From the NCBI RefSeq assembly GCF_900215205.1, contig NZ_OBDY01000016.1:134085-198084 (forward strand): DNA of 64,000 nt, given 5' to 3'. Numbering within the stretch: position 1 is the first letter of the stretch; every line of letters starts with the position of its first letter. The stretch is from Paractinoplanes atraurantiacus. GTDB taxonomy: Bacteria; Actinomycetota; Actinomycetes; Mycobacteriales; Micromonosporaceae. A program made the position numbers and the translations under genes. Positions 16,685 to 25,068 of the stretch are shown here, one piece after another. A model generated the notes under the pieces. It was not told where the DNA came from and made no database searches. It saw only the letters and a list, made by a program, of their open reading frames with translations.

Positions 16685-17512
16685 CTATTCGGGATCCTCC
16701 TTGACGCGGGCCACCAGTTGGGTGGGGTTGACGAAGCGCAGCGCGATGACCAGCAGGACCAGCATGGAGGCCATGTAGATGACGGCCATGGCGTCGACGG
16801 ACTGCTGGGCGCGGATGCCGGCGGCGGACATCGAGTAGTAGAGGGCCACGACCAGGGTCTGCGAGTCGGGGCCGGCGGTCAGGAACGTCAGCTCGAACAT
16901 GCCGACCGTGCGGACCAGGACCAGGATCGAGGCGGCCAGGATGCCGGGGACCAGCAGCGGGGACAGGATGCGGACGAAGACCTGGCCGGTGCGGGCGCCG
17001 CACATGCGGGCGGCTCGTTCCACGGACGGGTCGATCTGCTCGATGAACGGGGTCATCGTCAGGATGACGAACGGGATCGACGGGACCAGGTTGGCCAGCA
17101 CCACGCCGGCCAGGTGACCGGCCAGGCCGTATTTGTAGAGCACGGTGGCCAGCGGAATCCCGTACGTGATGGGTGGCATGAGGATCGGCAGCAGGAAGAG
17201 CAGATAGATCAGGCGGCGGCCCGGGAAGGAGCGACGGGCCAGGATGTACGAGGCGGGGACGCCGACCAGCAGCGAGATCGCCACCACCAGCAGGGCCACC
17301 TCGAGCGTGACGATCAGGATCTGGAACAGGCCGAACTCGTTCCAGGCCGAGGCGTACCACTTCGTCGTCCAGCCCTGCGGCAGCCACGTGTCGAACCAGC
17401 GTTCGCCGAACGAGTTGACCACCACCGAGAAGATGACACCGGCCAGGTGGACGAAGAAGAACACCACCGCGCCCCAGACCAGCCAGGCGCCGACAGTCAT
17501 GCGGGACTTCAT
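16685..17512 (-). CDS. ABC transporter permease (second)
   Basis: 275 residues, binding-protein-dependent transport permease with six TM helices, including GAWLVWGAVVFFFVHLAGVIF, IYLLFLLPILMPPITYGIP and ASILVLVRTVGMFELTF. The EAA-type loop is visible around IDPSVERAARMCGARTGQVF, the contact site for the ATPase. ATG 17512 overlaps the stop of the first permease (ATGA). Last gene of the LacI-ABC operon, encoding a partner for the other permease. Family resembles the PotC/ThiP/PhnV-like group; substrate not determinable. Confidence 0.88.
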   Translation of the reverse strand: MKSRMTVGAWLVWGAVVFFFVHLAGVIFSVVVNSFGERWFDTWLPQGWTTKWYASAWNEFGLFQILIVTLEVALLVVAISLLVGVPASYILARRSFPGRRLIYLLFLLPILMPPITYGIPLATVLYKYGLAGHLAGVVLANLVPSIPFVILTMTPFIEQIDPSVERAARMCGARTGQVFVRILSPLLVPGILAASILVLVRTVGMFELTFLTAGPDSQTLVVALYYSMSAAGIRAQQSVDAMAVIYMASMLVLLVIALRFVNPTQLVARVKEDPE

Positions 17513-18420
17513 CCCTTGCCTCCCGTCGATCCGGTGTAGAGCAGCGACCGCAGGCCGAGCACCACCGCGACGACGGCCAACTCGACCAGGCCCATGATCA
17601 CGGCGATGGCGCTGCCGAGCGGATAGTCGTAGACCTCGTACGCGGCGTGGTAGGCGGCGATCGAGATGACCCGTGTCGTGCCGGCCGGATCGCCGACCAG
17701 GACGGCCGACGGGAAGACGCTGAACGCCAGCACGAAGGTCAGGCAGAACGTGGTGGCCAGGCCGGGCGCGAGCAGCGGCAGGGTGATCCGGTGGAAGCGC
17801 TGCCACCAGCCGGCGCCCAGGGTCGCCGCCGCCCGGTCCAGGGTCGGGTCGATGCCCGAGAGATACGACAGGATCAGCAGGAACGCGAACGGGAACCCGG
17901 TGATGACCAGCGAGAAGAACACGCCCCAGTAATTGTTCGTGAGCCGCACCGGCTCGTCGGTCAGGCCGATCGTCATCAGCGTGCGGTTGAACCAGCCGGT
18001 CGGCCCCAGATAGTTGAGCAGGCCCTCGGCCGTCAGCACCGTGCCGAGCGTGATCGGCACGACCAGAATCGTTGTCAGCACACGCTTTCCGCGGAAACGG
18101 CCTCTCATCCGGTACGCGATGGGGACCGACGCCGCCACGTTGAGGATCGCCGCCGGTAGCGCGAGCCCGAGCGTGGTGGCGATGGTGTCGCGTTGATAGG
18201 CGTCGGTGAAGAACGCGCGATAGGCGCCGAACACGCCGCCTTCGGCCGGTTGGAAGGACAGGCCTATGCCGTACGCGAACGGGTAGACGAAAAGCGCGAG
18301 CACGCAGATCAGCGCCGGCGCCAGAAGGAGCAGTTGCCGGTCGATGCCACGTTCGGCCAGACGATGCCGCCGCGCCACCCGGGTGCTGCTGGTGTCCCGG
18401 TCGGGCAGGGTCGCCGTCAT
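17509..18420 (-). CDS. ABC transporter permease (first)
   Basis: 303 residues, PotB-like permease. A basic N-terminus of about 28 residues precedes TM1 (LLLLAPALICVLALFVYPFAYG). Further TM helices include FFSLVITGFPFAFLLILSYL and GLATTFCLTFVLAFSVFPSA. The EAA-like loop lies at IDPTLDRAAATLGAGWWQRF. ATG 18420 overlaps the ATP-binding gene stop (ATGA). It forms the membrane channel with the second permease. Confidence 0.88.
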   Translation of the reverse strand: MTATLPDRDTSSTRVARRHRLAERGIDRQLLLLAPALICVLALFVYPFAYGIGLSFQPAEGGVFGAYRAFFTDAYQRDTIATTLGLALPAAILNVAASVPIAYRMRGRFRGKRVLTTILVVPITLGTVLTAEGLLNYLGPTGWFNRTLMTIGLTDEPVRLTNNYWGVFFSLVITGFPFAFLLILSYLSGIDPTLDRAAATLGAGWWQRFHRITLPLLAPGLATTFCLTFVLAFSVFPSAVLVGDPAGTTRVISIAAYHAAYEVYDYPLGSAIAVIMGLVELAVVAVVLGLRSLLYTGSTGGKG

Positions 18421-19460
18421 GGGAACACCAGCACGCGGGACGGGTCCGCCGTCACCGTGATCCGGTCGCCGGGCGACGGCCGCTCGGTCGCGCGGAGGAA
18501 AAGAGCAACCCCTTCCGCTGTACGGGCTTCGATGGCCAACTCGCGTCCCTGGTACTCCACGACCTCGACCGTCACCGGCACCCCGTGCGGGCCGGCGCGC
18601 AGATCCTCGGGGCGGATGCCGGCCACCACGTCGTCGCCCGGCGCGACCGGGCCGACCGGCGTGCCCTCCAGGGTCAGGCCGGAGCCGTCGAGGGCCACCG
18701 TGTCGCCGTGCACCGCCTTCACCTTCATCGGCAGCAGGTTGCGATAGCCCATGAAGTCGGCCACGTGCGCGTTGGCCGGCCGGTTGTGCAGCTCCTCGGG
18801 GGTGCCGATCTGCTCGACCCGGCCGTCGCGCAGCACGACCAGGCGGTCGGCCAGCGACAGGGCCTCCTCCTGGTCGTGTGTCACGTAGACCGTGGTGAGG
18901 CCGAGCGACTGGTGGAGCCGCCGGATCTCCGTGCGCATCTCCAGGCGCAGCTTGGCGTCGAGATTGGACAGCGGCTCGTCCATGAGCACGAGCGACGGCT
19001 CCAGCACCACGGCCCGGGCGATCGCCACCCGCTGCTGCTGGCCGCCGGAGAGCTGGCCCGGCAGCTTGCGGGCGTGCTCCTCCAGGCGGACCAGCTTGAT
19101 CGCCTCGTCGGTGCGGCGGCGCACCTCGTCGCGGGGAAGGCGGCGCATCTGCAGGCCGAAGGAGATGTTCTTGCGTACGGACAAATGGGGGAAGAGCGCG
19201 TAGCTCTGAAAGACCATGCCGAACCCGCGACGCTCCGGCGGAAGCGTGTCGAGCCGGGAGCCGTCCTGCCAGATGCTGCCGTCGGTCAGGGGCAGCAGGC
19301 CGGCCAGGCAGTTCAGCGCGGTCGACTTGCCGCAGCCGGACGGGCCCAGCAGGGCGATGAACTCGCCCCGCCGGATCGTCAGGCTCAGCCCGGTCAGCGC
19401 GTCCTTGCCGCCGAAGCGCCGGCGCACCCCGTCCAGGCGCAGCTCCTGAAAGGTGGTCAC
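18417..19460 (-). CDS. ABC transporter ATP-binding protein (PotA-like)
   Basis: 347 residues from GTG 19460. Walker A is GPSGCGKST (about residue 38), the signature is LSGGQQQR, Walker B is LVLMDEP with the switch His in YVTHDQEEAL. The C-terminal about 100 residues carry a TOBE-type regulatory domain (VAGIRPEDLRAGPHG). GTGA overlaps the substrate-binding protein stop, so it is coupled. This PotA/FbpC-like class energises import of small polar solutes. Confidence 0.9.
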   Translation of the reverse strand: MTTFQELRLDGVRRRFGGKDALTGLSLTIRRGEFIALLGPSGCGKSTALNCLAGLLPLTDGSIWQDGSRLDTLPPERRGFGMVFQSYALFPHLSVRKNISFGLQMRRLPRDEVRRRTDEAIKLVRLEEHARKLPGQLSGGQQQRVAIARAVVLEPSLVLMDEPLSNLDAKLRLEMRTEIRRLHQSLGLTTVYVTHDQEEALSLADRLVVLRDGRVEQIGTPEELHNRPANAHVADFMGYRNLLPMKVKAVHGDTVALDGSGLTLEGTPVGPVAPGDDVVAGIRPEDLRAGPHGVPVTVEVVEYQGRELAIEARTAEGVALFLRATERPSPGDRITVTADPSRVLVFP

Positions 19461-20626
19461 TTCTTCACCTTCGCGCCGCCGATCTCGCGGTCCCATTTGT
19501 CGAACGCCGCCACCAGGGCTTTCGCGTCCAGCGGCACCTCGATCGGGTTGTCGGCGATGAGCTTGTCGTACTCGGGCCGCCCGTACTCCTCAATCGCCTG
19601 TTTGCTCTCGGCCGGCGCCATGTCGAGGGTCACGTCCTTCACCGCCGGGCCGGGATAGAAATAGCCTTTGTCGTACGCCTTGGCCTGCTGCTGCGGGGTC
19701 AGCATGTCCTGGAGCAGGTTGACGATCGCGGTCTGCTTGCCGGCCGGCACGCCCTTGGGGATCACCGCGTAGTGCGCGTCGGTCACCCAGTGGAAGCCGT
19801 CCAGGGCCTGGACCTTGGCCTCCTTGGGCACGGTGCCGAGCACGCGCGGGTTGATGTCCCAGCCGGTCGTGGTTGCGATGATCTTCGCGGAGCCGTTGGC
19901 CAGGTTCTTCATCGTCTCGCTCGTGCTGGACGGGTAGAGCGTGACGTACTTGTTGAGCTCGGCCAGGTACTGCCACGTCTTGGCCCAGCCGTTCTCCGGG
20001 TCCTTGGGGTCGCTGTCGCCGAGCAGGTAGGGCAGGCCCATGAGCAGGGTGCGGCCCGGGCCCGAGTTCGAAGGGCGGGCGTACTGCACGGCGCCGGGGT
20101 TCGCTTTGGCGTACGCCAGAAGGTCCTCAGCGGTTTTCGGCGGGTCGGGGACCTTGGCCGGCAGATATTCGATCAGCGGACCGGACGGGTAGTAGGTGAC
20201 CGTGACGCCGTAGTCGCCGGCCAGCTTCTGCATGGCGGCGGCGCCCTCGGAGTAGTTGGCCATGCCGGTGAGCCGGCTCTTGGCGTCGGCCAGCGACGTC
20301 CACAGTCCCTGCTCGATGCCGGCGGCCAGGCCGTCGACGCCGGTCAGCACGAGGTCGATGTCGACGCGGTTCGCGTTCTGCTGCGCCTTGATCTTGCCGA
20401 CCAGCTCGGGGGCGGTGGCCTTGGAGTAGGTGACCTTGCCGATCTGATCCTTGTTCTTCGCGACGAACTCGTCGATCATTCCCTGGGTCAGCTGAAGGTT
20501 GCCGGCCACGTCGAGGATGTTGACGGTGACGGGCCCGCCGGCGTCGCCGTCCGGGCTGTCGGGGGCGCCGCATGCTGCGGCCAGGAGAACGGCGGCTACG
20601 GCGGCGGTGAACAACTTTCGGGACAT
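19457..20626 (-). CDS. ABC transporter substrate-binding lipoprotein
   Basis: 389 residues. A signal peptide with lipobox LLAAAC anchors it outside the membrane. Family 1-type extracellular solute-binding protein: VTVNILDVAGNLQLTQGMID, a VDIDLVLTGVDGLAAGIEQG segment and a C-terminal IVNLLQDMLTPQQQAKAYDKG. The ligand cannot be told; the partner ATPase and permeases resemble polyamine/phosphonate/iron importers. The gene lies 9 bases after the LacI regulator stop, so regulator and transporter are cotranscribed. Confidence 0.88.
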   Translation of the reverse strand: MSRKLFTAAVAAVLLAAACGAPDSPDGDAGGPVTVNILDVAGNLQLTQGMIDEFVAKNKDQIGKVTYSKATAPELVGKIKAQQNANRVDIDLVLTGVDGLAAGIEQGLWTSLADAKSRLTGMANYSEGAAAMQKLAGDYGVTVTYYPSGPLIEYLPAKVPDPPKTAEDLLAYAKANPGAVQYARPSNSGPGRTLLMGLPYLLGDSDPKDPENGWAKTWQYLAELNKYVTLYPSSTSETMKNLANGSAKIIATTTGWDINPRVLGTVPKEAKVQALDGFHWVTDAHYAVIPKGVPAGKQTAIVNLLQDMLTPQQQAKAYDKGYFYPGPAVKDVTLDMAPAESKQAIEEYGRPEYDKLIADNPIEVPLDAKALVAAFDKWDREIGGAKVKK

Positions 20627-20635
20627 GGTCTCTCC

Positions 20636-21595
20636 TCAGGCGGGGCCGGTGGAGCCTCGTACCATCAGTTGGGTGGGTAGTTCGCGGCGTTCCTTGTGCT
20701 GTCGTCGTAGCAGCAGATCAACGCCGGCCTGACCGGCCAGCTCTTTGGGAAGCGCGACGGTCGTCAGGGCCGGATGAACCATCGCCGAGAGCGGGATGTC
20801 GTCGAAGCCGAGCACGCTGATGTCGCCCGGCACGTCGACACCACGGGCCGCGAAGCGGTGCAGCAGCCCGAGCGCGACCAGGTCGTTGTAGGCGATCACC
20901 GCGGTCACCTGCTCGGCCAGCACCCGATCGGCCACGGAGACGCCGCCCTCGAACTGCGGAGCCACGTTGCCGGTTTCGACAAGTTGGACTTTGCCTTTGG
21001 CGACCGTCCGCAACGAGCGAAGCCGTTCCCGGTTGGCCCATGAGGATCTGGGCCCGGCGACGTACGCGACCCGGCGGTGCCCGAGCGCAACGAGATGGCT
21101 CACGGCCTGGCGCATCCCGTCGAGGAACTCGGCCGTGACCGACGGAACGCCCGGGATGCGCCGGTAGAGCAGCACGACCGGCACTTCGGCGGCCAGATCG
21201 CGCAGTTCGGCCTCGGCCATCCGCGGCGAGCAGAGCAGCACCCCGTCGACCTGCTTGGCCAGCTTGCGAACCAGCCCCGCCTCAGCCGCCGGATCCTCGT
21301 CGGTGTCGGCCAGGAAGACGGCGTGGTCGGCCTCGTGGGCGCGGGCCTGCACCCCTTTGACGATGCTGGGGAAGAACGGATTCCCGAGGTCCGGCACGAG
21401 CAGCCCCAGGTTCCCCGTCCGCCCGGTGATCAGCCCGCGGGCCGCCCGGTTCGGGTGGTACCCGAGGCTGGCCGCGATCTCCTTGACCCGATCCCGCGTG
21501 GACGGCCGGACAACCTCAGGATTGGACAGCGCCCGGGTGACGGTGGCGGCCGAGACACCGGCCGCACGAGCCACATCCTTGATGGTCACTGCCAT
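20636..21595 (-). CDS. LacI-family transcriptional regulator
   Basis: 319 residues. The N-terminal helix-turn-helix is TIKDVARAAGVSAATVTRAL, followed by a hinge HPNRAARGLITGRTGNLG and a periplasmic-binding-like effector domain (about 62-319) with DISVLGFDDIPLSAMVHPAL. It is the first gene of a five-gene minus-strand operon with substrate-binding protein, ATPase and two permeases. It likely represses its own operon in the absence of the transported ligand, perhaps through the inverted repeat at 21611-21627. LacI control is unusual for a PotA-type importer, so a sugar or sugar-derived ligand is possible. Confidence 0.92.
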   Translation of the reverse strand: MAVTIKDVARAAGVSAATVTRALSNPEVVRPSTRDRVKEIAASLGYHPNRAARGLITGRTGNLGLLVPDLGNPFFPSIVKGVQARAHEADHAVFLADTDEDPAAEAGLVRKLAKQVDGVLLCSPRMAEAELRDLAAEVPVVLLYRRIPGVPSVTAEFLDGMRQAVSHLVALGHRRVAYVAGPRSSWANRERLRSLRTVAKGKVQLVETGNVAPQFEGGVSVADRVLAEQVTAVIAYNDLVALGLLHRFAARGVDVPGDISVLGFDDIPLSAMVHPALTTVALPKELAGQAGVDLLLRRQHKERRELPTQLMVRGSTGPA

Positions 21596-21610
21596 GCGGG
21601 CCAGACTGCA

Positions 21611-21632
21611 ATCCGTTTTATTCGGATGTCAA
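21611..21632 (-). promoter_or_regulatory. Candidate promoter/operator of the LacI-ABC operon
   Basis: An inverted repeat ATCCG-7-CGGAT spans 21611-21627, 15 bases upstream of the LacI start. On the minus strand a perfect -35-like TTGACA lies at 21632-21627 and overlaps the outer arm. No clean -10 box is visible 16-18 bases on, so the promoter is tentative. A LacI dimer at this repeat would autoregulate the operon. Confidence 0.4.
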
Positions 21633-21640
21633 TGCATCGA

Positions 21641-21684
21641 CCATGATCTCTTTCTTAGCGCATGAAAACCTTTACAGATCATGG
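21641..21684. promoter_or_regulatory. Nine-base inverted repeat between LacI and LysE genes
   Basis: CCATGATCT at 21641-21649 is exactly mirrored by AGATCATGG at 21676-21684 with a 26-base spacer. It lies in the divergent intergenic region, just before the LysE start at 21709. Spaced arms of this type can be two half-sites or two weak operators. The regulator is unknown. Confidence 0.4.
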
Positions 21685-21708
21685 ACATGCCCGTGGTCCA
21701 ATGACCGC

Positions 21709-22347
21709 ATGGTGCCCTCAGACCGCCTGCCGGCCTTCGCCGCGATGTCGTTCCTGCTGGTGGTCATTCCCGGCCCGAGCGTCCTGTTCATAGTCGGCCG
21801 CGCCTTGTCACAGGGCCGCCGAGCCGCCATGGCCTCAGTCCTGGGCAACACAGCCGGCGGCTACGTCCTGGTCGTCGCGGTGTCCCTGGGCATCGGCCCG
21901 ATCGTGCAGCGCTCCGCCTTGGTCTTCACCACCCTGAAACTGGCCGGCGCCGCCTACCTCATCTACCTGGGCGTCCGCGCGTGGCGCGAGCGCGGTTCCT
22001 TGCAGGCGTCCTTCACCGGCACCACCCCCACACGCGGCTCGTTGCGCACGTTCGGCGAGGGCTTCACGGTAGGTGTCTCCAACCCGAAGGGCATCGTCTT
22101 CTTCTCAGCAGTGCTCCCCCAGTTCGTGGACGCCACCCAGGGCCACGTCATAGCCCAGATGCTCCTACTGGGCCTCATCTTCAACCTGGTGGCGATAACT
22201 TCGGACTGCGCTTGGGGCTTGGCCGCCTCCACCACTCGCAGTTGGTTCGCCCGCTCCCCCCGCCGCCTCTCTCTGGTAGGCGGCTTGGGCGGCCTGACAA
22301 TGATCGGCCTGGGCGTCTCGGTAGCCATCACCGGCCGCAAGGATTGA
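21709..22347 (+). CDS. LysE/RhtB-family amino-acid exporter
   Basis: 212 residues, inner-membrane exporter for amino acids or homoserine/threonine-type solutes. The family motif is near the start: FLLVVIPGPSVLFIVGRALSQG. About six hydrophobic helices follow, including GYVLVVAVSLGIGPIVQ and TLKLAGAAYLIYLGVRAW, then FTVGVSNPKGIVFF, also typical. ATG 21709 is chosen because the first helix follows directly; an in-frame ATG at 21643 would add 22 non-conserved residues. Divergent from the LacI operon. Confidence 0.88.
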   Translation: MVPSDRLPAFAAMSFLLVVIPGPSVLFIVGRALSQGRRAAMASVLGNTAGGYVLVVAVSLGIGPIVQRSALVFTTLKLAGAAYLIYLGVRAWRERGSLQASFTGTTPTRGSLRTFGEGFTVGVSNPKGIVFFSAVLPQFVDATQGHVIAQMLLLGLIFNLVAITSDCAWGLAASTTRSWFARSPRRLSLVGGLGGLTMIGLGVSVAITGRKD

Positions 22348-22433
22348 CCGGCAACGGCACGGAGCACACACCACCTGCCACACCAAAGCTGCCGCGTCCA
22401 CTCAGCGGCACCCGGATTTGGCACTGCTCTGTG

Positions 22434-22796
22434 TCAAGAGGCGGTGGGAAGCGGCGTTCTAAGGTGGTCTTCGGCGGGTCCGGGAAGTGAGTTCTCCGAA
22501 GAGTCGACCTTGGGTTTCGGGTCGGCCGCGCTGGATTGCAGAGTCGCCCCCACGTGTCCTCCCGGCCCCGTCTTGATCCGTTTCGCGTCGGCGACCATCC
22601 GCTCGTAGACGATGTCGGACAGGCGGCGCTTCAACGCCCGCATCGCCTCCATCGGAGTCTTGCCGTCGGCGAGTTTGCGCCGGTAGTAGCGGCGGCCTTC
22701 GGTGTCCCGGCGTAATTGGACCACCGCCATGATGTGCAGGGCGCGGTTAATGCGCCGATTGCCGGCTCGGGAGAGCCGATGCCAAATGAGAGCCAC
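22434..22796 (-). pseudogene. IS110-family transposase, C-terminal remnant
   Basis: About 120 residues match the C-terminal third of IS110/IS116/IS902 transposases: RLSRAGNRRINRALHIMAVV, then RRYYRRKLADGKTPMEAMRA and LKRRLSDIVYERMVADA. The usual tail containing GPGGHVGATLQSSAAD is present. The N-terminal RuvC-like DEDD catalytic domain (about 200 residues) is absent upstream, so this is an inactive fragment. Marks an old insertion/deletion at the left edge of a degenerate region. Confidence 0.8.
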
Positions 22797-23901
22797 ACAT
22801 AGCCTGCGGGTAGGCAGCCGAAATGAAAGCGACTCTGCCGGTCACCTCGACCATGCCTGGCCGGGCAGCGGTCACGCCACCAGTAGATAAGTAGCCGAGA
22901 CGAGTGCGTCCGATCATGCCGAGGTCATTGCTGTTATCAGTGCGGACCGGCGCCACGCGGTCAGATGGACCCATGGATTCAGCATTCGTGTCAGTCCGTT
23001 TCTTTTGGCTGTTTTCTGCGGGTGGTTTGACGCCGTCGCGGAATACTTTCCGTTGCGCCGCGGGAATGGTCGCGACAGGAGGCCGGAAACCTGTTTGTAT
23101 TTTCCCGGTGGTTGCGGTTGGGGGGCTGGATCGGGTTGTCATGTCCCGGCGGGGATGGGTGTATGGCATGGCGTGGGGTGCCGGCGGGTGTGTGATTGAG
23201 GTCCGCTTGCACGATCCGGATGCCGGCTCGGTGAGTGTGCTGGCGGTGGGGCCGGTGGCCGGCGGCGCCGGCGTTTCGGTGGGGGTGGCGTTGGCTGCTG
23301 CGCCGGGGTCTTGACGGGCTTCGGCGGGCATGTCCGGCCCCGCTGGGCCGCCCGGACCCGCTGGGCCGCCCGGACCCGCTGGGCCGCCCGGACCCGCTGG
23401 GCCGCCCGGACCCGCTGGGCCGCCCGGACCCGCGGGTTCCGAGCCCGTGCTGGCCGGGCCTGTGCTGGTCGAATCACGGCCGACCGGGCTTGTGCTGGCC
23501 GGACCTGTGAGGGCCGGACCTGTGAGGGCCGGACCTGTGAGGGCCGGACCTGTGAGGGCCGGATCAGGGCCGACCGGGCTTGGGGTGGCGGAGTCGATCG
23601 GGCTGACGGCGACCGGGCTGACGGCGACCGGACTGACGGCGACCGGGCAGTGCGGGGCGGGCGAGCGGCGCTGACGCGGCCTGTAGGGGCGAGGTGGCGC
23701 CAGGGGTGGCATCGGAGCATCGCCGTGCAGGCTGCGCCATTTTCGGGTGTGTCGTTGTATCAATCCGTATTGCCGGCGCTCGTGATGATCGCGGCGGAAT
23801 TCTTCCTCGCCGGCGGAGTAGTTACGGCGCCGGGTGGGATCACGCCATTGAGATATCTGCGTCTGGCTGAACAACTGAATCTGACCCCGTATCTGGCGCA
23901 T
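22747..23901 (-). CDS. Doubtful Pro-rich repetitive reading frame
   Basis: A 384-codon open frame that may not be a real gene. Its first about 65 residues look protein-like (SQWRDPTRRRNYSAGEEEF, RRDHHERRQYGLIQRHTRKW). It then crosses three minisatellites, read as PVAVS, GPALT and AGPGGP repeats, and ends in a low-complexity Ser/Thr/Pro tail overlapping the IS110 remnant. All frames on both strands are open over the repeats, so openness is weak evidence. The N-terminal segment may be a lineage-specific hypothetical protein whose 3' part was replaced by repeats. Confidence 0.25.
   Translation of the reverse strand: MRQIRGQIQLFSQTQISQWRDPTRRRNYSAGEEEFRRDHHERRQYGLIQRHTRKWRSLHGDAPMPPLAPPRPYRPRQRRSPAPHCPVAVSPVAVSPVAVSPIDSATPSPVGPDPALTGPALTGPALTGPALTGPASTSPVGRDSTSTGPASTGSEPAGPGGPAGPGGPAGPGGPAGPGGPAGPGGPAGPDMPAEARQDPGAAANATPTETPAPPATGPTASTLTEPASGSCKRTSITHPPAPHAMPYTHPRRDMTTRSSPPTATTGKIQTGFRPPVATIPAAQRKVFRDGVKPPAENSQKKRTDTNAESMGPSDRVAPVRTDNSNDLGMIGRTRLGYLSTGGVTAARPGMVEVTGRVAFISAAYPQAMCGSHLASALPSRQSAH
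23339..23644. repeat. Three minisatellite blocks
   Basis: Three tandem repeats with different units lie side by side. Five exact copies of an 18-base unit beginning CCCGCTGGG span 23339-23428. Four copies of a 15-base unit GGACCTGTGAGGGCC span 23501-23560. Three copies of a 15-base unit, GGGCTGACGGCGACC with one base change in the last copy, span 23600-23644. All unit lengths are multiples of three. No spacer structure, so not CRISPR. Confidence 0.85.
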
Positions 23902-23987
23902 GAGTTATTCTCCCGCAAGCCCAGCCGGAGCGGTAAGAGAGAAAACGTGCCACATTCGCGCGGACCATCAAATAGGCCTGAATTCTC

Positions 23988-24435
23988 ATGCCGCTGTCCG
24001 CGCGCGCCCGCCACCTGAGGCAACGGCTCTCTGAACTCGTACCCTCCGTAGGGTCGGATCGCTGTGGCGGCAATGCGGCGGTTGGTGGCGATCGTTGCCG
24101 GAACGGGACCGATCCTCGAGGAGCATGTGAACGACAACGACGAAGTTCTGCCGCATCTACTCATTGCCGCTGATTCGTCGACGCGGTGGCGGCAGGGAAC
24201 ACCCGCGGCGTCACAGATTTCCTCGCCGCCATCGAAGTCCTGTATGCCGGCGAAGATCCCGACGCACGCAACGTCGTGGAAGTTCATGGAAGACCTGCTG
24301 GCACTGCCGGATGCCAATGAGCAGGAAGCCATCGAGGTCTTGCAACGGAGGGCCGGACCGAGGACGCTCACGGGCCTGATCGTGACGCGCACATACTTAC
24401 ACCCACCCGGTGACGAGCCCCGTCCCGAGTCGTAG
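23988..24435 (+). pseudogene. Small hypothetical gene broken by several frameshifts
   Basis: Reading three frames in turn gives one plausible protein of about 145 residues. It starts MPLSARARHLRQRLSELVPS from ATG 23988, continues RRLVAIVAGTGPILEEHVND and NDEVLPHLLIAAD in a second frame, then FVDAVAAGNTRGVTDFLAAI with EVLYAGEDPDARNVVEV in a third, and ends FMEDLLALPDANEQEAIEVL in the second frame again. Breaks lie near 24050-24064, 24171 and 24285. Block order resembles small actinobacterial proteins with an EVLPHLL motif, which I cannot name securely. Probably an inactivated gene, or sequencing errors. Confidence 0.55.
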
Positions 24436-24475
24436 AAAACTCCCGGCACCCCGCAGAAAAGGTGCGTTCGGGCGG

Positions 24476-24925
24476 TTACCGTCGGCGTGGCCGGATCGCT
24501 CCGCCGTAGAGATGGACGCGGTGGTCGACGTCGTGATCGGGTGTGCGAGCAAGGAACCCATCGGTCTCGATTTCGCCATTGGCCATGAGCAGCAGCCAGT
24601 CCTCGTAGAACCAGCTCGGATTGCACTGGCAGGTTGTAACGGCAAACCGGAAGTTCGCACGGTAGCGGCCGATCTCCCCCGGCAGGAGTTTGAAGAGGCG
24701 GACCGGTCCACTCTGGCGGGGGTAGGCGGCGCTGCCGGGCAGCCGGTCGACAAGTACGGCCGAGGTTTCCTTGGACAACCACAGGCCGAGGTCGCGAGCC
24801 CGCTCGACGCCACCGCTGCTCACCTGATGGCGGGTTGTGTATCCGGTGGTTTCGTCGGCGAGTACGTCGTGGATGACCACGTCTGCTCCGTCCGGTGATT
24901 CTGGTAGCAGCACCGGGCGGCGCAC
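24476..24925 (-). CDS. Hypothetical protein
   Basis: About 149 residues from GTG 24925; an earlier start is possible but its sequence looks like shadow. Contents include VVIHDVLADETTGYTTRHQV, a SGPVRLFKLLPGEIGRYRAN segment and WFYEDWLLLMANGEIETDGF. No signal peptide, TM segment or family motif. Composition is slightly lower in GC than neighbours, in keeping with the accessory zone. Function unknown; coding status moderately supported by residue composition. Confidence 0.5.
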   Translation of the reverse strand: MRRPVLLPESPDGADVVIHDVLADETTGYTTRHQVSSGGVERARDLGLWLSKETSAVLVDRLPGSAAYPRQSGPVRLFKLLPGEIGRYRANFRFAVTTCQCNPSWFYEDWLLLMANGEIETDGFLARTPDHDVDHRVHLYGGAIRPRRR

Positions 24926-25068
24926 TCCGCGCCGGGCGTTCGCGTGCGGTGCGCCGCGGGCGGCCGCGCTCCAGCGCACGCGTGTCCGCTGGATGGTGAT
25001 CACGATCCACCATGGCGTCTGGGGTGGCGATTCGCCAACCGATTTCCGGGTTCGCCGTGGCTGGCGCG

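Noticed and set aside
23339..23644. CRISPR array
   Set aside because: Repeats are contiguous without unique spacers and the units differ.
23330..23674. Collagen-like plus-strand protein with GPP-type repeats
   Set aside because: All frames are open across the minisatellite; no promoter, ribosome binding site or collagen-like context.
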